Source: Arthrobacter sp. B2a2-09
GTDB taxonomy: Bacteria; Actinomycetota; Actinomycetes; Actinomycetales; Micrococcaceae
Direction of reading: 5' to 3'
Length of the DNA: 64,000 nucleotides
Assembly: GCF_027587375.1 (NCBI RefSeq)
Contig: NZ_JAMXIC010000011.1
Span: 62,001 to 126,000, forward strand
Shown here: positions 16,317 through 24,100 of the stretch, in pieces
Layout of the letters: every line of letters begins with the position of its first letter
Position numbering within the stretch: the stretch's first letter is position 1
The notes under the pieces: model-generated
Told to the model about the DNA's origin: nothing
The model's database searches: none
Seen by the model: the letters and a program-made list of their open reading frames with translations, nothing else
Translations under genes and position numbers: made by a program

Positions 16317-18395
16317 ATGACCACTTCCTATTCCACAGATACAGGCTCCAAGCCGGGGCAGCAGGTTCCGCCATCGCGTTCGGCAGAGCCGCCGGAAGCG
16401 GCCGCGACCCAAGGAGGGGGCGGCCGCGCCCGGCCCGGCCTGACCCGAAAAACCCACCGCAACCATGGGCCCCACGCCCTGCGGCACCGCGTGGAGCTCG
16501 GCATCGTGCTCCTCGTAACGGCGGTCCTGTACCTCTGGAACCTCGGCGCTTCCGGCTGGGCCAACCCGTTCTACTCCGCCGCGGCCCAGGCCGGTTCGCA
16601 GAATTGGGCCGCGTGGTTCTTCGGATCGTCCGACGCCGCCAACTCGATCACGGTGGACAAGCCGCCCGCGTCGCTCTGGATCATGGACCTCTCGGTGCGG
16701 ATCTTCGGGCTGAGCTCCTGGAGCATCCTGGTTCCCGAGGCGCTCATGGGCGTTGCCACGGCTTGGCTGCTGTATCTGGCGGTCCGGCGGGCTGCGGCCC
16801 CCGCCACCGGCGATCCACGGCTCGCCCACCGGGCAGGGCTGCTGGCCGCCGTCGTCATGGCCATCACCCCGGTAGCCACCCTCATTTTCCGGTTCAACAA
16901 CCCGGACGCCTTGCTGGTGCTGCTCATGACGGCAGCCGGCTACGCCACGCTGCGGTCCATCCAGGACAACAAGCTGCGTTGGCTCCTGCTGGCAGGAGTG
17001 TTCCTGGGCTTCGGCTTCCTGACCAAGCAACTCCAGGTCCTGCTGGTGGTTCCTGGATTTGCCGTGGCGTACGTGGTTGCCGCGCAAGGTGGAGTGGGGC
17101 GTCGCCTGCTTCGGCTGCTAGGCGCGGGGGCAGCCATGGTGGTCTCGGCCGGCTGGTGGCTCGCCGTCGTCGAACTCATTCCGGCGAACATGAGGCCATA
17201 CATCGGCGGCTCCCAGAATAATTCCATCCTGGAACTGACCCTCGGTTACAACGGCCTGGGCAGGCTCAGTGGCCAGGAGACCGGCAGCGTCGGGGGCGGC
17301 AATGGCTGGGGAGTTCCCGGGCTGTTCCGGATGTTCAACAGCGAGTTCGGCGGCCAGATTGCGTGGTTGCTCCCCTCGGTGCTGGTCCTCGGGGGCGGGC
17401 TGCTGTGGCTGGGCCGCCGTGCATCGCGCACGGATTCCGTGCGCGCCTCGGTGATCGTGTGGGGCTCGTGGGTGCTTGTCACCGGGCTGGTGTTCAGCTT
17501 CATGGCGGGCATCATCCATCCCTACTACGCGGTAGCGCTGGCCCCGGGCATCGCCGGTCTCGCTGGCCTGGGCGGGGTGCTTTTGTGGCAGCACCGCGCG
17601 CAGCTCGTCGCGGCCGTCATGCTCGCCGTAGCAGTGGCCGCAGCGGGATTCACGGCCTTCAACCTCCTGGGCAGCACCACGGCCTATGGTCCGTTGCTGC
17701 GCTGGGCGGTGCTGTTCGGCGCCCTCGCAGCCGCAGCCGGGTTGGTGCTTTCGGGACGCTTCACCTCCCGCATTCTTCAGCGCACGACGGCGGCGCTCGC
17801 CCTCGCGGCTTCCCTCGCCGGCCCCCTGGCGTACTCCATCTCCACCGCCTCCGTGACGCACAGTGGTGCAATCCCCAGTGCCGGTCCAACGACTGCATTC
17901 GGTGGCTTCGGCGGCCGGGGCGGCTTCGGACAAAATGGTTTCGGGCAAAACGCCGGCCAGAACACACCGCCGCAAGCCCTCCAGCAGCCCGGCACGCAGG
18001 GCGGCGGTTTTGGCGGGAACCGACAAGGTGGCGGTATGGGCGGCTTGCTCGGCGCCACCACGCCGTCGTCGGAAATGGTTGCCGCGCTGGAATCCGGCGC
18101 CTCGAACTACACTTGGGCGGCCGCCGTCGTGGGTTCCAACAACGCCGCCGGCTACCAGCTGGCCACCGAACTGCCCGTCATGGCGGTGGGTGGCTTCAAC
18201 GGCACGGACCCGTCCCCCACGCTCGAACAGTTCCAGCAGCTCGTGGCACAAGGCAAGATTCACTACTTCATCGCAGGCGGGACCATGCAGGCGGATAGTG
18301 GATCGGCCGCTCCGGCCCAGATCGCGCAATGGGTGGCTGCGAACTTCCAGGCACAGACCATCGGCGGGACCACGGTGTACGCACTCGCTAAGTGA
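16317..18395 (+). CDS. GT39-type membrane glycosyltransferase (second copy)
   Basis: 692 residues, clearly a paralogue of the preceding protein: the same WNLGASGWANPFYSAAAQAG opening, ITVDKPPASLWIMDL, FRFNNPDALLVL and C-terminal AVGGFNGTDPSPTLEQF. It differs in its Gly/Gln/Asn-rich segment (GFGGRGGFGQNGFGQN, about residues 520-580). It begins 6 bp after the first copy, so GT2-GtrA and both GT39 enzymes form one operon that may build a two-sugar surface glycan or serve two acceptors. A remnant hairpin follows 22 bp after the stop. Confidence 0.92.
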   Translation: MTTSYSTDTGSKPGQQVPPSRSAEPPEAAATQGGGGRARPGLTRKTHRNHGPHALRHRVELGIVLLVTAVLYLWNLGASGWANPFYSAAAQAGSQNWAAWFFGSSDAANSITVDKPPASLWIMDLSVRIFGLSSWSILVPEALMGVATAWLLYLAVRRAAAPATGDPRLAHRAGLLAAVVMAITPVATLIFRFNNPDALLVLLMTAAGYATLRSIQDNKLRWLLLAGVFLGFGFLTKQLQVLLVVPGFAVAYVVAAQGGVGRRLLRLLGAGAAMVVSAGWWLAVVELIPANMRPYIGGSQNNSILELTLGYNGLGRLSGQETGSVGGGNGWGVPGLFRMFNSEFGGQIAWLLPSVLVLGGGLLWLGRRASRTDSVRASVIVWGSWVLVTGLVFSFMAGIIHPYYAVALAPGIAGLAGLGGVLLWQHRAQLVAAVMLAVAVAAAGFTAFNLLGSTTAYGPLLRWAVLFGALAAAAGLVLSGRFTSRILQRTTAALALAASLAGPLAYSISTASVTHSGAIPSAGPTTAFGGFGGRGGFGQNGFGQNAGQNTPPQALQQPGTQGGGFGGNRQGGGMGGLLGATTPSSEMVAALESGASNYTWAAAVVGSNNAAGYQLATELPVMAVGGFNGTDPSPTLEQFQQLVAQGKIHYFIAGGTMQADSGSAAPAQIAQWVAANFQAQTIGGTTVYALAK

Positions 18396-18410
18396 GTGGG
18401 GCTGGCTGAA

Positions 18411-18519
18411 GCGTCCGGACGGGCTGTGGCAGTGACGGCGGAGTAATCCGCGATCTGCCACAGCCCGTCTTGCTGTCTCCCTGGTCGGCTTTGTTGACGT
18501 AGACGTCCTCGGCGCGGCC
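18411..18519 (-). pseudogene. Remnant of a VOC-HAD gene pair
   Basis: Bases 18411-18469 match 26407-26465, the 3' end of the intact HAD gene, at 52 of 59 positions with 26 contiguous identities. On the minus strand they still read DGLWQIADYSAVTA. Bases 18489-18519 resemble 27407-27438 inside the VOC gene (a 14-bp identical core, CTTTGTTGACGTAG) and read RAEDVYVNKA against RAKDFYVNKV. The order on the minus strand, VOC then HAD, is the same as in the intact pair. This is therefore an internally deleted second copy lying at the left edge of the amino-sugar operon. Confidence 0.7.
18418..18469 (+). terminator. Hairpin after the GT39 operon, built from HAD remnant
   Basis: GACGGGCTGTGGCAG (18418-18432) and CTGCCACAGCCCGTC (18455-18469) pair perfectly over 15 bp, 22 bp downstream of the second GT39 gene. 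The stem lies inside the decayed HAD segment. Confidence 0.6.
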
Positions 18520-18564
18520 GGCTGAGGAGACCCCGGAAGAAAAGTTTCAAAAAGACTCTTGTTT

Positions 18565-18578
18565 TGCAAACGTTTGCA
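18565..18578. promoter_or_regulatory. LacI-family operator upstream of the SSS symporter gene
   Basis: TGCAAACGTTTGCA is a perfect 14-bp palindrome with the central CG typical of LacI/GalR operators, 60 bp upstream of the symporter start. The obvious ligand is the LacI protein encoded at the end of the same operon. Confidence 0.72.
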
Positions 18579-18638
18579 GAGAAAAGTGGACGCCACTGCA
18601 GATCCCGTTTCCAAGCTTCATCGCATCAAGGAGGATGT

Positions 18639-20171
18639 ATGTATTTCGCTGACTGGCTCGTTCTAGGGGCCTATTTCGTCGTCATGATAGGGATCGGCTG
18701 GTGGGCCAAGAGTCGAGTGAAAAACGCCGCGGACTTCTTCACAGCCGGTGGGAAGATGCCGTGGTGGTTGGCGGGGATTTCCCACCACATGTCCGGCTAT
18801 TCGGCTGCTGTCTTCGTGGCCTACGCCGCCATCGCCTACACCACCGGTTTCGCACTGTATGTCTGGTGGGCCCTCTCGATCACCATCGCCTGCCTCGTGG
18901 GCTCTATCTTCTTCGCCCCTCGCTGGCCGCGCCTGAGGCAGCGTTTGGGAATCATCTCCCCACTCGAATACCTGGCCACGCGCTACAACCTGCCCGCACA
19001 GCAAGTACTGGCTTGGTCCGGTGCCGCATTGAAAGTCTTCGATGTAGCGGCCAAGTGGGCGGCCAGCGCGATACTCCTGAACGTGTTCGCCGGGGTTCCG
19101 ATTGCAGTTGGCATCCTGATCGTCGGCGGGGTCACGCTCATCTATTCGACCGTTGGCGGCTTGTGGGCAGATGCATTGACGGATATGGGCCAATTCATCA
19201 TCCAGTCCGTAGCGGGCATTGCGATGCTCATCGTCGCCATGGCCAAGCTTGGGGGCGTCTCCTCAATCGCGGGGATCTGGTCCCGGCTGCCGGCCTCCCA
19301 CTCGCAGCCATTTGCCGGCGATTACACCATCGGATTCTTCCTTGCATACTGCCTGATCAGCACGATTTCCTACAACGGAGGAACCTGGAATCTGGCTCAA
19401 CGCTTCATTGCCGCCCCCTCCGGCACAGCGGCCCGCAAATCAGTCCTGCTTTCAGGCGCGCTCTATCTCGTGTGGCCACTGGTCCTCTTCTTCCCGATGT
19501 GGGCCGCACCGCTGATCTTGCCCAACCTGGCACACCCCGATCAGGCTTACGCACTCCTGACCCAGCATCTGCTGCCGGCCGGCCTGGTTGGCTTGGTCGT
19601 CGCCGGAATGTTCTCGCACACCATGGCCATGACCTCTTCGGACGCCAACGCGATTTCCGCCGTCGTCATCCGGGACATCATCCCCGCGTTGCGCGGTTCC
19701 CGGCAGCCCCTGACTTCGCGTGCGGAACTACTGGGTGGCCGGATTTCCACGTTCCTGTTTATCGGATTGTCGATGGTCATTGCCCTGAGCGCAGATTCAT
19801 TCGGCGGCGTCTTGGGCCTGATAATCCTCTGGTTCGGGGCCTTGGTGGGGCCGATTGCCGTCCCCATGCTGCTGGGGATGTTGCGACCATTCCGGCGCTG
19901 CGGCCCCTCGGCGGCCTTGTTCTCCTGGGCCACCGGTTTGCTCGTATTCGCGCTCGCCAAGTATGCCTTCGCCGCGCCTATCGCGAGCCTGGGCACGGCC
20001 AGCGCGCAGACCATCAACGTGGCCGCACCGGTGCTGGCCTCCGCTATCGTCTATTGCGTCTTCGGTTGGTTGCGCCCTTGGCACAATGAGGCTTCCGACG
20101 CTTTGGTCGATTCCCTTGACCGTGACCTCGAGCCAGCTACATCGCTTCCAGTTGAAAGCACCGTGGCATGA
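18639..20171 (+). CDS. Sodium:solute symporter (SSS family)
   Basis: 510 residues from MYFADWLVLGAYF. This start is chosen because AAGGAGGA ends four bases before it; the open frame upstream crosses the operator. About thirteen hydrophobic segments fit the SSS fold, with family features WWAKSRVKNAADFFTAGGKMPWW (read in two parts, WWAKSRVKN and DFFTAGGKMPWW) near residues 21-45 and the TYSTVGGLWADALTD-like stretch near residue 175. It is the first gene of the amino-sugar operon and presumably brings the substrate in unphosphorylated. It overlaps the epimerase gene by 4 bp. Confidence 0.92.
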   Translation: MYFADWLVLGAYFVVMIGIGWWAKSRVKNAADFFTAGGKMPWWLAGISHHMSGYSAAVFVAYAAIAYTTGFALYVWWALSITIACLVGSIFFAPRWPRLRQRLGIISPLEYLATRYNLPAQQVLAWSGAALKVFDVAAKWAASAILLNVFAGVPIAVGILIVGGVTLIYSTVGGLWADALTDMGQFIIQSVAGIAMLIVAMAKLGGVSSIAGIWSRLPASHSQPFAGDYTIGFFLAYCLISTISYNGGTWNLAQRFIAAPSGTAARKSVLLSGALYLVWPLVLFFPMWAAPLILPNLAHPDQAYALLTQHLLPAGLVGLVVAGMFSHTMAMTSSDANAISAVVIRDIIPALRGSRQPLTSRAELLGGRISTFLFIGLSMVIALSADSFGGVLGLIILWFGALVGPIAVPMLLGMLRPFRRCGPSAALFSWATGLLVFALAKYAFAAPIASLGTASAQTINVAAPVLASAIVYCVFGWLRPWHNEASDALVDSLDRDLEPATSLPVESTVA

Positions 20172-21433
20172 GCGCAACCGCGTCAGAAATACGGGATCAG
20201 CTGCTCAAAAGCGTCCTCCCTTGGTGGCTCGAGAACGGAGTCGACAGGAAAAGCGGCGGGGTCTTCACCTGCTTTTCCAACTCAGGGCGTTTGCTTTCGA
20301 ACGAAAAATATACGTGGTCCCAAGGCCGCTGGGCCTGGCTCTGCTCAAGGATTGCGCTGGACAGCGAGGCCGGAATCATCGGGGAGAATCCCCAATTGTG
20401 GGCGAATCTGTCGATTGAAACCGCCAGGTTCATCCAAGCACGCGCCATCCTGGACGGCAGTGTGACGGCATACCGCACATCGGCTGAGGGGCAGGCGCTA
20501 CCGAGTGGGCCGCAAGGGGAGATCGCCGTCAGTGTACTGGCTGATCTCTTTGCGGCCCTGGGCCTGGCGGGTGCAGCCCGGCTTCCCCAAGCCGCAGGCT
20601 GGGAACGTACCGAATGGCTGCAATCAGCCCATGCACTTCTCGCCCACGCCGAAGAAAGGATCGAGGCACGGAGCGCTCCCTCCGAGCCATACCCCGTCCG
20701 GGCCGGATTCAAGGACGCGGCCGGGCTGATGCTGCTGCTGAACGTGGGCGCACAGCTGCATTTGGCCAGCGGCTCTGTTGAAAGCGCCGAAACAGCTGGG
20801 GCCGCACTGTCCCAGCTACTCGGCGACGGAACCTCTGAAAGCATGTGGAAGGCCGACTCCTGGTGGGAATACCGGCCGGACAGCTCCAATGACCTGGACA
20901 CGCTCTTGGCCCGCCACCGAACCCCCGGTCACCTGCTCGAGATGCTCTGGATGGTCATGGAGGCCGTCGAGGTGATGCCTGACCTGGCACCTCGTATTCC
21001 GGACTGGCTACCGGACCTTGCCGTCCGTGCCCTGGAAGTCGGCTGGGACGACCAGCACGGCGGCATCTTGCGGTATGTCGATGGCGATGGCGGCGAACCG
21101 CGGGGCAGGCTCCTCGGCAACGACACCTACGAAGCCTTGGTAACCCAAACGTGGGACACCAAGCTGTGGTGGGTCCAGGTTGAGGCCCTCTACGCGACCA
21201 AGCTGCTCGCCGAACGTTTCGAGCGTCCCGACCTCCTGGACTGGCATGAGCGAATTTGGTCCTACACCCTCGACACATTTCCGGACCCCTCCGGCCAGGA
21301 ATGGCTGCAAATACGCGACCGCGAAGGGAAGCCCCTCGACAAGGTGGTGGCCCTGCCGGTCAAGGACCCCTTCCACATAGCCCGATCACTCCTCCTGACC
21401 ACTGAACTAGAAACCCGAAGGACACACACGTGA
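20168..21433 (+). CDS. AGE-family (N-acylglucosamine 2-epimerase-like) protein
   Basis: 421 residues, an (alpha/alpha)6-barrel type sequence. Characteristic pieces are WSQGRWAWLCSRI near residue 50, HRTPGHLLEMLWMVMEA near 250 with the conserved His, TWDTKLWWVQVEALYA near 335, and KVVALPVKDPFHIARSLLL at the end. Family members interconvert GlcNAc and ManNAc or isomerise free hexoses. With NagA- and NagB-like genes next door, an amino-sugar epimerase role is favoured. It overlaps both neighbours, so it is translated with the operon. Confidence 0.85.
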   Translation: MSATASEIRDQLLKSVLPWWLENGVDRKSGGVFTCFSNSGRLLSNEKYTWSQGRWAWLCSRIALDSEAGIIGENPQLWANLSIETARFIQARAILDGSVTAYRTSAEGQALPSGPQGEIAVSVLADLFAALGLAGAARLPQAAGWERTEWLQSAHALLAHAEERIEARSAPSEPYPVRAGFKDAAGLMLLLNVGAQLHLASGSVESAETAGAALSQLLGDGTSESMWKADSWWEYRPDSSNDLDTLLARHRTPGHLLEMLWMVMEAVEVMPDLAPRIPDWLPDLAVRALEVGWDDQHGGILRYVDGDGGEPRGRLLGNDTYEALVTQTWDTKLWWVQVEALYATKLLAERFERPDLLDWHERIWSYTLDTFPDPSGQEWLQIRDREGKPLDKVVALPVKDPFHIARSLLLTTELETRRTHT

Positions 21434-22179
21434 CAGCACTGACCACTTACAGCCCCGCCGTTTCCACACACCCGGACCGGGCCGCACTGGGGAAACACGC
21501 CGGCGCGCATGCAGCGGAAACGCTCCGCAGGGCGCTCCGGAACAAGCAGGAGGTCCGGCTAATGCTCGCAGCTGCCCCCAGCCAGGAGGCAACGCTTCAA
21601 GCGCTCGTCCAGGAACCCGGCATCGATTGGAGCCGCATAACGTGTTTCCACATGGACGACTACCTCGCGCTCGAGGCGGACGCACCCCAAGGATTCGGAA
21701 ACTGGCTTCAAAGCAAGTTCTTCAGCCACCTTCCGCCCACCACCTTTCACCGCATCAACCCGGAGAACCCCGCCGAAGAGGAGGCACAGCGCTACGGCAC
21801 GCTGATGGGCCAGGATCCCTTTGACCTCGTCCTGCTCGGATTGGGCGTCAACGGCCATCTTGCCTTCAACGATCCCCCGGCCGACCTCGCTGACCCGCTG
21901 CCCGCCCGCGTCATCACCCTTGATCAGGTAAGTCGCCAGCAGCAGAAGGACGAAGGGCACTTCGCGAGTTTCGACGACGTTCCGCAGCGTGCGATCACCG
22001 TCTCCATCCCGCGGTTGCTGCACGCGTCCGAAATCATCGCTTCCGTGCCCGGCCGCGCCAAAAGGATGGCCGTCCACAACACGCTGAGCCAGCCGATCAG
22101 TGGAGACCACCCCGGCACTGCACTGCGCACGCACCCCAACGTCACTATCTACCTCGACGCCGAATCCGATCCCCGATGA
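21430..22179 (+). CDS. NagB-like glucosamine-6-phosphate deaminase/isomerase family protein
   Basis: 249 residues from a GTG overlapping the previous stop (GTGA). The NagB fold signatures are FHMDDYLAL (Asp76/Asp77) and LLGLGVNGHLAFNDPP. Positions 141, 143 and 148 are Asn, His and Asp; as I recall Escherichia coli NagB they are Asp, His and Glu. His143 is kept. Asn at 141 occurs in other NagB proteins, while Asp at 148 is less usual. The expected reaction is ring opening and deamination of an amino-sugar phosphate to fructose 6-phosphate, but substrate specificity may differ. Confidence 0.85.
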   Translation: MTALTTYSPAVSTHPDRAALGKHAGAHAAETLRRALRNKQEVRLMLAAAPSQEATLQALVQEPGIDWSRITCFHMDDYLALEADAPQGFGNWLQSKFFSHLPPTTFHRINPENPAEEEAQRYGTLMGQDPFDLVLLGLGVNGHLAFNDPPADLADPLPARVITLDQVSRQQQKDEGHFASFDDVPQRAITVSIPRLLHASEIIASVPGRAKRMAVHNTLSQPISGDHPGTALRTHPNVTIYLDAESDPR

Positions 22180-22940
22180 ACACCAGTGAGCAACTCTCGG
22201 GCGACTACCTTGGAAAAATCACCGAGCTCCTCGGGCGGATCCGCTTGGAAGAAGCCGAAAACATCAGCGTCGCCGCTGGCATTCTCGCGGCCCAGGTAGC
22301 CAAGGACGAACTGGTACACATCTACGGCCCAGGCGGTCATTCGAACCTGGCAAGCCAGGAAGTGTTCTTCCGGGCAGGTGGGCTGATGCACGTCTCCGCC
22401 ATTTTGGACGAAGGCACCCTGCTCTCCAGCGGCGCCCTCCGTTCAATGGCCATGGAACGGACTCCGGGTTACGGCCGGATCGTCATCGAGGACGCCGGCC
22501 TCGGACCAGGGGACGTCCTCATCCTGGTCAACGCGTACGGCATCAACAGTGCCCTCATCGACGCGGCCCTGACGGCACGCGAACTATCGGTCAAGACCAT
22601 CGGTGTTTCCTCGCGGGAGCACGCCGAGGAAACAGCCCGTGACCACCCCGCACGGCATCCGCAAAAACTGAACCTGCACGACGTCGTCGACCACCACATC
22701 GACACAAAGGTTCCGGTCGGAGACGCCGTCATGACGGTTCCCGGGTCGGTCGAGAAAACGGCCGCCGTGTCGACGTTCGCCAACGCCTTCACCCTGAACT
22801 GGCTCATGATGTCCACCATCAGCAAGCTGAACGAAATCGGCATTGAGCCGCCATTGTGGAGATCAGGAAATGCTCCCGGCGGGGACGCAGCCAACCAGCA
22901 ATTCATTTCGCGTTTCAAAGGACGGGTACACAAGCTGTGA
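22176..22940 (+). CDS. SIS-domain sugar-phosphate-binding protein (UPF0309 type)
   Basis: 254 residues. A SIS domain spans most of the protein: VHIYGPGGHSNLASQEVFFRAGG (given as VHIYGPGGHSNL and EVFFRAGG) near residues 45-70, GDVLILVNAYGINSALID near 108, and VKTIGVSSREHAEETARDHP near 140, followed by PVGDAVMTVPG. SIS domains bind phosphosugars and often isomerise them. In this operon it could act as an amino-sugar-phosphate isomerase or an etherase-like enzyme. The start overlaps the nagB-like stop (ATGA). Confidence 0.82.
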   Translation: MNTSEQLSGDYLGKITELLGRIRLEEAENISVAAGILAAQVAKDELVHIYGPGGHSNLASQEVFFRAGGLMHVSAILDEGTLLSSGALRSMAMERTPGYGRIVIEDAGLGPGDVLILVNAYGINSALIDAALTARELSVKTIGVSSREHAEETARDHPARHPQKLNLHDVVDHHIDTKVPVGDAVMTVPGSVEKTAAVSTFANAFTLNWLMMSTISKLNEIGIEPPLWRSGNAPGGDAANQQFISRFKGRVHKL

Positions 22941-24100
22941 CACACCCCAAAACGATTGTGGGCAAAGATCCCCACCGGGGGGTCAACATAGAAATCGCCT
23001 ACGACACGACCATCCTGTCGGTGCGGGAGATCGACGATGGCCAGGAGCTGCCCGTCATCGCACCGGGGTTTATCGATGGCCAGGTCAACGGTTACCGCGG
23101 ACTGGACGTCAACGCCGCTGACGTCTCGCCGCAAACTGTCATCAACATGACCGTAGAGCTGGCGAAGCTGGGCGTCACCACGTGGGTGCCAACCATCGTG
23201 ACAGCGTCGGAAGAGGCAATCACCGGCGCGCTCGAACAGATCAACCGGGCCTGCGAAATTGATCCAACCACCCGGGCGGCCATCCCCTGCGTCCATATCG
23301 AGGGCCCCTTCATCTCGGACCAGGACGGTCCCCGGGGCGTCCACGACGGCGACTTCGTGCGCCCCTTGGACGTCCAGGAGGTACGGCGTTGGCTTCGTGC
23401 AAGCGGAATGGTCGGCATCGTCACCGTCTCTCCGCATACGCCCGACGCGCCGGCCCAGATCGCCCAAATCCGGGAACTCGGCGTCGAAGTGGCCATCGGA
23501 CACACGCATGCGAGTCCCGAACAAATCACGGCTGCCATCACCGCGGGAGCCCGCCTGGCCACCCATCTGGGCAACGGCATCGCCACTACCCTGCCCAGGC
23601 ACCCCAATGCCCTGTGGACTCAACTGGCCGACGACCGTCTCACTGCGGGACTCATAGCGGACGGCCACCACTTACCAAGCGATACGCTGAAAGTCATGAT
23701 CAGGGCAAAGACCCCCGAACGCGCCTACCTGGTCTCGGACAGCACTGCGCTGGCCGGTAGCGAACCTGGCCGCCACCTTACTGCCGTGGGCGGCCTGGTG
23801 GACCTTGCCCCCGGCGGGAGGCTCTCCCACGTGGGCACGGACCTGCTCGCAGGGGCCGCGGCCACCCTGCCGGACGGTTTCCGCAACGTGATCCAAAACG
23901 TCGGCCTCGATCTACCGGAAGCCCTCAAAATGGTGACGTCCACTCCCGCCCGGGTGATCCCGGGCACCCGTCCGGGGCTCGGCCACCTTCGGGTCGGCTC
24001 TCCAGCAGATTTTGTCCTGATCACCGGGGAAGGACCCGAAGCAGGGACCATTACCACGGTTATCCAGTCCGGTCGAAGAGTCTCGGACGGATCGGAATGA
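22937..24100 (+). CDS. NagA-like N-acetylglucosamine-6-phosphate deacetylase
   Basis: 387 residues from a GTG overlapping the SIS stop (GTGA); the open frame continues upstream without support. Amidohydrolase features appear in the expected order: APGFIDGQVNGYRGLDVN, CVHIEGPFI with the metal-binding Glu, VAIGHTHAS and ATHLGNGI with metal-binding His residues, and LVSDSTALAG with the catalytic Asp. The C-terminal LGHLRVGSPADFVLI closes the barrel's beta domain. It is expected to remove the N-acyl group of an amino-sugar phosphate; the acyl chain it accepts is unknown. Confidence 0.87.
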   Translation: MTHPKTIVGKDPHRGVNIEIAYDTTILSVREIDDGQELPVIAPGFIDGQVNGYRGLDVNAADVSPQTVINMTVELAKLGVTTWVPTIVTASEEAITGALEQINRACEIDPTTRAAIPCVHIEGPFISDQDGPRGVHDGDFVRPLDVQEVRRWLRASGMVGIVTVSPHTPDAPAQIAQIRELGVEVAIGHTHASPEQITAAITAGARLATHLGNGIATTLPRHPNALWTQLADDRLTAGLIADGHHLPSDTLKVMIRAKTPERAYLVSDSTALAGSEPGRHLTAVGGLVDLAPGGRLSHVGTDLLAGAAATLPDGFRNVIQNVGLDLPEALKMVTSTPARVIPGTRPGLGHLRVGSPADFVLITGEGPEAGTITTVIQSGRRVSDGSE

